Source of the DNA: Desulfobacterales bacterium
Lineage (GTDB): Bacteria > Desulfobacterota > Desulfobacteria > Desulfobacterales > SpSt-501
DNA: 8,550 nucleotides
Assembly: GCA_025454275.1 (NCBI GenBank)
Contig: JALOOS010000053.1
Location: forward strand, 1-8,550
Reading direction: 5' to 3'
Shown here: piece by piece, positions 4,892-8,550 of the stretch
How the letters are laid out: each line of letters begins with the position of its first letter
Position numbering within the stretch: the first letter of the stretch is position 1
Position numbers and translations under genes: made by a program
The notes under the pieces: model-generated
What the model was told of the DNA's origin: nothing
Databases searched by the model: none
The model's input: only the letters and a program-made list of their open reading frames with translations

Positions 4892-6151
4892 ATGCCGATG
4901 TCACCTGAGTTCGAAAACCGCCTCTACCCTGTGGTCGCGAAGATCGCCGCCCATTACGGCACCCCATTTCATATCTACGACGAGGCGGGGATCCGCCAAA
5001 CGGGCCATACCCTTGCCCGGGCCTTCGCGGGTATAGACGGTTTTCGGGAGTACTTCGCCGTGAAGGCTCTGCCAAACCCCCGCATCCTTGCGATCATGCG
5101 GGAAATGGGCTTCGGTTTCGACTGCAGCTCGATCGCCGAGCTTGAGCTCAGCCGCCGGATCGGTGCGCGCGGCGAGGAGATCATGTTCACCTCCAACAAC
5201 ACCGCGCCGGAGGAGTTCCTGGAGGCGTCCCGCGACGGCGGGTGCATCCTCAACCTGGACGATATCAGCCTGGTGCCCAAAGTTCCGGAATTTCCGGAGC
5301 TGATCTCCTTCCGTTACAATCCCGGCCCGCGGCGCACCGGAAATGCCATCATCGGCAACCCGGTCGAGGCGAAATACGGCCTGGCCCATGACCAGGTGAT
5401 CCAGGCCTACCGCCGGGCGATCGACCGCGGGGCGCACCGTTTCGGGATTCACACGATGGTGGTCTCAAACGAGCGCAATTACCGCTCCATGGTCCAGACC
5501 GTGGCCATGCTCTTCGAGCTGATCGAGGAGGTTTCGGCCGCACACGGCATCCGCTTCGAGTTTATGAATATGGGCGGGGGGCTGGGGATCCCCTACCTCC
5601 CGGAGGACGCCCCGCTCGACCTCGATGCCCTGGCGGCGGAGGTCACTGCGCTCTTCGCACGCTTCCGCGAGAAGAACGGCTACTCGCCCCGGCTCTACAT
5701 GGAGAGCGGCCGGCTCATGACCGGCCCCCACGGCGCCCTGGTCGTGACCGCCATCAACCGCAAAGAGATCTACCGCACCTACATCGGCGTGGATGCCTGC
5801 ATGTCCGCCCTGATGCGCCCCGGGATGTACGGGGCCTACCATCACATCACCGTCCCCGCCAAGCGCAGCCTTCCGCCGGCCGCCCCGGTGGACGTGGTCG
5901 GCTCGCTCTGCGAGAACAACGACAAGTTCGCCATCCAGCGCGACCTGCCGGCCGTCGCCGACGGGGATATCCTCGTCATCCACGACACCGGGGCCCACGG
6001 CCATGCCATGGGCTTCAACTACAACGGACGGCTGCGGCCCAAAGAGCTCCTGCTGCGAACCGACGGTTCGGTGGAGTTGATCCGGCGGGCCGAGACGCTG
6101 GAGGACCACTTTGCGACCCTGCGCTTCACGGCCGACCGGGTCGCGTTCTGA
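4892..6151 (+). CDS. lysA: Diaminopimelate decarboxylase-family PLP enzyme (LysA-like, variant clade)
   Basis: The expected reaction is decarboxylation of meso-diaminopimelate to L-lysine, the last lysine step, in the cytosol. The 419-residue protein shows the fold-III TIM barrel then beta-domain order. HYGTPFHIYD (21-30) comes first, the PLP lysine is in EYFAVKALPNP (Lys58), and NPG is at 143-145. The phosphate-binding MGGGLGIPY is at 227-235, ESGR at 271-274 stands in place of the usual EPGR, and GSLCENNDKF (337-346) contains the catalytic-type Cys340. Tyr377 lies in GFNYNGRLRP. Two motifs differ from textbook LysA: HTMVVSNE (187-194) where HIGSQ is common, and CENND for CESGD. As I recall, these mark a clade seen in clostridia and anaerobes that is usually annotated LysA. 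A carboxynorspermidine or other amino-acid decarboxylase is a less likely alternative. It is tightly packed between the Lrp-family regulator and the MFS gene. Confidence 0.85.
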   Translation: MPMSPEFENRLYPVVAKIAAHYGTPFHIYDEAGIRQTGHTLARAFAGIDGFREYFAVKALPNPRILAIMREMGFGFDCSSIAELELSRRIGARGEEIMFTSNNTAPEEFLEASRDGGCILNLDDISLVPKVPEFPELISFRYNPGPRRTGNAIIGNPVEAKYGLAHDQVIQAYRRAIDRGAHRFGIHTMVVSNERNYRSMVQTVAMLFELIEEVSAAHGIRFEFMNMGGGLGIPYLPEDAPLDLDALAAEVTALFARFREKNGYSPRLYMESGRLMTGPHGALVVTAINRKEIYRTYIGVDACMSALMRPGMYGAYHHITVPAKRSLPPAAPVDVVGSLCENNDKFAIQRDLPAVADGDILVIHDTGAHGHAMGFNYNGRLRPKELLLRTDGSVELIRRAETLEDHFATLRFTADRVAF

Positions 6152-6158
6152 GGCGGCC

Positions 6159-7385
6159 ATGGCGAGCGCCCGCAGCGACCGGCTGCGCGTCTTTTTCCCG
6201 TTTGCGCTAGGCTATTTCCTGTCGCTCCTCTTCCGGGTGGTCAACTCCGTCATCGCCCCGGACCTGGTCAACGGCCTTGGGCTGGGGCCCTCGGAGCTGG
6301 GGCTGCTGACGGCCACCTATTTCATCGCCTTCGCCGCCTTCCAGCTGCCGCTCGGCATCCTGCTCGACCGCTTCGGTCCCCGCACGGTGCAGGCGGTTTT
6401 GCTGCTCTTCGCCGCCTCCGGGGCGGCACTCTTCGCCGCCGCGGAGGGGATCGTAGGCCTCGCGGTCGGTCGAGCCCTGATCGGGCTGGGAGTCTCCTCC
6501 TGCCTGATGGCGGCCTTCAAGGCCTTTACCCTGTGGTTCCCGCGGGAGCAGTGGCCGCGGGTGAACGGTTTCCAGCTGGCGGCCGGGGGCCTGGGGGCGA
6601 TGGCTGCGACCACACCGGTTCAGGCCGCTCTGAGCGTCACCGACTGGCGCGGCATCTTCCTTCTGCTCACCTTTGTCGCCGCCGTTGCCGCCGCCGCCGT
6701 CTTCTGGGTCGTGCCGGAGCGCAAAGGGCCGGGCGGCACCGGCACGGCCGCAGGCCAGTTCAAGGGGGTGGTGCAGGTCTTCACCAGTCCCGTTTTCTGG
6801 CGCGTGACGCCGCTCGCCACCGCCTCCCAGGCGACCTTCATGTCGGTTCAGAGCCTGTGGGCCGGGCCCTGGCTGCGGGACACGGCCGGGCTCGCGCGCG
6901 GTGAGGTCGCGGCCGTGCTCATGTGGCTGGCGGCCGCGATGGCGCTCGGCTATATCGCCTTAGGCGCGCTGAGCGAACGGCTGGGCCGCGCCGGGATCGG
7001 CCCCACCGCCACGTCGGTTGCCGGCATGAGCCTCTTCATCCTCGTCCAGGCCCTGATCCTGGCCTTTCCGGGGAGGTGGAACCTGCCGCTGTGGGTGCTC
7101 TTCGGTTTCACCGGCACGACCGGGGTGATCGCCTATGCCGGTCTGAGCCAGAGTTTTCCGGTGGAGCTGGCCGGCCGGGTCAACACTGCGCTCAACCTGG
7201 TGGTCTTCATAGCCGCCTTCGCGGCTCAATGGGGGATCGGTGCGGTGATCGCCCTCTGGCCGGTGGCCGAGAACGGCGCCTTTGCGGTCGCGGGCTACCG
7301 GGCGGGGTTCGGATCAATGGCGGGGCTGCAGGCGGCGGGGCTCGCCTGGTATCTCCTGGCCGGACGGGTGAAAAAAAGCGCCTAG
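6159..7385 (+). CDS. MFS transporter, 12-TM type
   Basis: The 408-residue, very hydrophobic protein has two six-helix halves. The MFS loop-2/3 signature GILLDRFGPR is at about 66-75, and its C-terminal echo GALSERLGR lies near residue 269. Motif-B-like AVGRALIGLG lies near the middle of the first half. It should be an inner-membrane secondary transporter; direction and substrate cannot be read from the sequence. ATG 6159 is chosen because it follows GAGGCGG at 6150-6156 and lies 7 nt after the decarboxylase stop; an in-frame ATG at 6111 would overlap that gene and add non-hydrophobic residues. As the last gene of the regulator-decarboxylase operon, it may export or import an amino acid or related metabolite, which is inference from position. 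Its stop is 5 nt from the stop of the convergent gene. Confidence 0.85.
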   Translation: MASARSDRLRVFFPFALGYFLSLLFRVVNSVIAPDLVNGLGLGPSELGLLTATYFIAFAAFQLPLGILLDRFGPRTVQAVLLLFAASGAALFAAAEGIVGLAVGRALIGLGVSSCLMAAFKAFTLWFPREQWPRVNGFQLAAGGLGAMAATTPVQAALSVTDWRGIFLLLTFVAAVAAAAVFWVVPERKGPGGTGTAAGQFKGVVQVFTSPVFWRVTPLATASQATFMSVQSLWAGPWLRDTAGLARGEVAAVLMWLAAAMALGYIALGALSERLGRAGIGPTATSVAGMSLFILVQALILAFPGRWNLPLWVLFGFTGTTGVIAYAGLSQSFPVELAGRVNTALNLVVFIAAFAAQWGIGAVIALWPVAENGAFAVAGYRAGFGSMAGLQAAGLAWYLLAGRVKKSA

Positions 7386-7390
7386 CCGTC

Positions 7391-8059
7391 TCAGGGGGGG
7401 CTTTTGGCAGCCGAAGCGGTTTTGAGGCGGGCGTTCTTCTGCGGCGGCGCTGAGGCGGCTGAGTCCTGCTTGAAGGCGAAACGCAGCCGCTGCAGGGCGG
7501 TGTAGTTCGAGAAGAGCGCGACCAGCCAGATCGCGATCTGGAGCGCCACGGGATGGATCAGGGCGCCGGCCCCCAAAAAGACGATCCGCTCCGGGCGCTG
7601 CATGATGCCGACCTTGGCGGCGAACCCGAGGCTTTCGGCCCGGGCCCGGGTATAGCTGACCATGAAGGAGCCGCAGAGGGCCAGAAAGGTTCCCGCCGAG
7701 CTCAGGTAATCCCGTGAAAGGAGGAAGAAGCCCCCGATCCCGAAGAGCATCGCGAATTCGGCGTAGCGGTCCACCGAGGAGTCCAGCAGCGCCCCGAAGC
7801 GCGAAGCCTTCCCCGAGTTGCGGGCGAGGCTGCCGTCGATCGAGTCGCACAGCCCCCCCAGCAGGACGAGGAACCCGCCCCAGCGCGGACTTTCGAGGAA
7901 AAAGGCGACGGCCGCAAAGAAGGTGATGATCACCCCCGCGGCGGTGAGGCTGTTGGGGCTGATCCCCCAGCGGGTGAAGAGGCGCACCAGGGGGGCGATC
8001 AGGCGCATGTACCCGTTCTGGAAGCTCTGCGGGATCAGCCGTTTTTCGTGCGATGTCAT
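7391..8059 (-). CDS. CDP-alcohol phosphatidyltransferase family protein
   Basis: This membrane enzyme family moves a phosphatidyl group from a CDP-linked lipid to an alcohol, making phospholipid headgroups. The 222-residue product carries the complete signature D-x2-DG-x2-AR-x8-G-x3-D-x3-D: Asp72, Asp75-Gly76, Ala79-Arg80, Gly89, Asp93 and Asp97 are all present. About six hydrophobic segments are visible. YTRARAESLGF (136-146) and QRPERIVFLG (154-163) resemble inositol-phosphate/archaetidylinositol-type members more than glycerol-phosphate PgsA or serine PssA, but this is a weak judgement. ATG at 8059-8057 is chosen because AAGGA lies 5 nt upstream. An upstream ATG at 8104 (GAGGGG two bases before it) would add 15 Arg/Pro-rich residues and is a fair alternative. 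The C-terminal ~25 residues are Ala/Lys-rich and probably disordered in the cytosol. Confidence 0.88.
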   Translation of the reverse strand: MTSHEKRLIPQSFQNGYMRLIAPLVRLFTRWGISPNSLTAAGVIITFFAAVAFFLESPRWGGFLVLLGGLCDSIDGSLARNSGKASRFGALLDSSVDRYAEFAMLFGIGGFFLLSRDYLSSAGTFLALCGSFMVSYTRARAESLGFAAKVGIMQRPERIVFLGAGALIHPVALQIAIWLVALFSNYTALQRLRFAFKQDSAASAPPQKNARLKTASAAKSPP

Positions 8060-8235
8060 CAGGTTCCTTGGGGGCGACCGGGTTTGGCGGACCCTGGACT
8101 CCATCGCCCCTCAGTCTTTATGAAACTGCTTTCACAGCCTTGGGTTGCGGCTGCGGGTCCAGACGTGGCGGGATCCCGAGCCGTCAGACGGGGTTGTCAA
8201 ACCGACTCTTTATCTATAACGGGCTGAAGTCCATG
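8060..8235. other. Intergenic region upstream of the CDP-alcohol phosphatidyltransferase gene
   Basis: This 176-bp gap follows the kinase stop. On the minus strand TTGACA (8239-8234, overlapping the kinase stop codon) lies 15 bp before TATAGA (8218-8213), a possible promoter with a short spacer. A second TTGACA at 8200-8195 lies in a small GGTT/AACC dyad but has no good -10. Nearer the gene is TGAAACTGCTTTCA (8121-8134), with 5-bp arms around 4 bases. CCGTC-A-GACGG (8181-8191) has too small a loop for a terminator hairpin and no T-run. No RNA gene was recognised. Confidence 0.4.
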
Positions 8236-8550
8236 TCAATCCGCGGCCGGCGTAATCAGCGGGCCGGCTTCCGCTTCGTGCAGCTCCAGCATTCTGCGGG
8301 GGATGTAGCCGCCCGCTATCTGGCGGGCCGCCGCGCGGGCGGCCTGGCGAGCGGCCGCTGCGACCTCCAGCCCGTCGGCGAGGCGGGCGGCGGTGTAGGC
8401 AGCGAGAAAGACGTCACCGGCGCCTGTGGGGTCTTCGATGGCCGGCGCAGGCTCGGCCGTGAACACGTGGCGGCGCCGCCCGGGGCCGTAAATCACCCCG
8501 CCCCGCTCCGCATCGGTGACCACCGTTTCCCGGATGCCGAAGGCCTCCAT
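8236..8550 (-). CDS. PfkB-family carbohydrate kinase, C-terminal part (cut by window edge)
   Basis: The visible ~104 residues are the C-terminal third of a ribokinase/PfkB-fold sugar kinase, which transfers ATP phosphate to a sugar or nucleoside hydroxyl in the cytosol. The PfkB signature 2 is clear in IEDPTGAGDVFLAAYTAARL, where the Asp of GAGD is the catalytic base and GAG forms the anion hole. Before it come the strand ETVVTDAERGGVIYGPGRR and, after it, an Ala-rich helix (AAAARQAARAAAR) typical of the fold. An ATG falls exactly at the edge (8550-8548), but a full PfkB protein needs about 180 or more further N-terminal residues, so that codon is internal. The substrate-binding half is outside the window, so the substrate cannot be named. 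It lies 176 bp upstream of the CDP-alcohol phosphatidyltransferase gene on the same strand. Confidence 0.88.
   Translation of the reverse strand: MEAFGIRETVVTDAERGGVIYGPGRRRHVFTAEPAPAIEDPTGAGDVFLAAYTAARLADGLEVAAAARQAARAAARQIAGGYIPRRMLELHEAEAGPLITPAAD

Noticed and set aside
5465..6160. 231-residue minus-strand frame inside the decarboxylase gene
   Set aside because: It is a His/Val/Gly/Asp-rich mirror of a well-supported PLP enzyme and has no independent support.
7314..7850. 178-residue minus-strand frame overlapping the CDP-alcohol phosphatidyltransferase and MFS genes
   Set aside because: It overlaps the signature motif of the phosphatidyltransferase in a different frame; it is Arg/Pro/Leu-rich shadow sequence.
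8181..8191. Terminator hairpin after the kinase gene (CCGTC-A-GACGG)
   Set aside because: The single-base loop cannot fold as drawn, and no T-run follows on either strand.

Overview
The window is about 8.5 kb of GC-rich bacterial chromosome. Proteins, codon use and gene style (DUF4124/retropepsin-like protein, long family-5 solute-binding protein, three-cysteine LarE) fit a deltaproteobacterium in the broad sense (Desulfobacterota, perhaps Desulfuromonadia-like). That placement is an inference from protein style, not a search result.

Layout, left to right. On the minus strand, the start of a DppB-like ABC permease (1-51, cut by the window edge) lies downstream of a gene for a family-5 (peptide/oligopeptide) solute-binding protein (2300 down to 351). 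The last ~40 codons of that protein continue in another frame to position 230, so the gene looks frameshifted at its 3' end. A repeat-rich spacer (60-234) separates the two genes. A short AT-rich divergent promoter region (2301-2452) leads on the plus strand to larE (sulfur insertase for the nickel-pincer cofactor), followed 3 nt later by an exported DUF4124/retropepsin-like protein. Then comes a 334-bp non-coding stretch. Its first two thirds are a second copy of the same repeat family, and its last third is an AT-rich promoter island.

The island drives a tight three-gene plus-strand operon: an Lrp/AsnC regulator, a PLP fold-III decarboxylase of the diaminopimelate decarboxylase family (variant clade), and an MFS transporter. 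A plausible reading is a self-regulated lysine or related amino-acid synthesis/export unit. The MFS gene converges, with 5 nt between stop codons, on a minus-strand CDP-alcohol phosphatidyltransferase. Upstream of that is the 3' end of a PfkB-family sugar kinase, cut by the right edge. This pair could belong to polar-headgroup (for example inositol) phospholipid synthesis, but the window does not prove it.

The most unusual material is the non-coding composite repeat. It contains 7-bp tandem arrays of GTAACGA, a conserved 52-bp core, and 7-bp arrays of CCAAACA-like units. It is present twice, on opposite strands but in the same orientation relative to the gene just upstream, each time right after a stop codon. 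No defence system, CRISPR array, RNA gene or insertion sequence was recognised.
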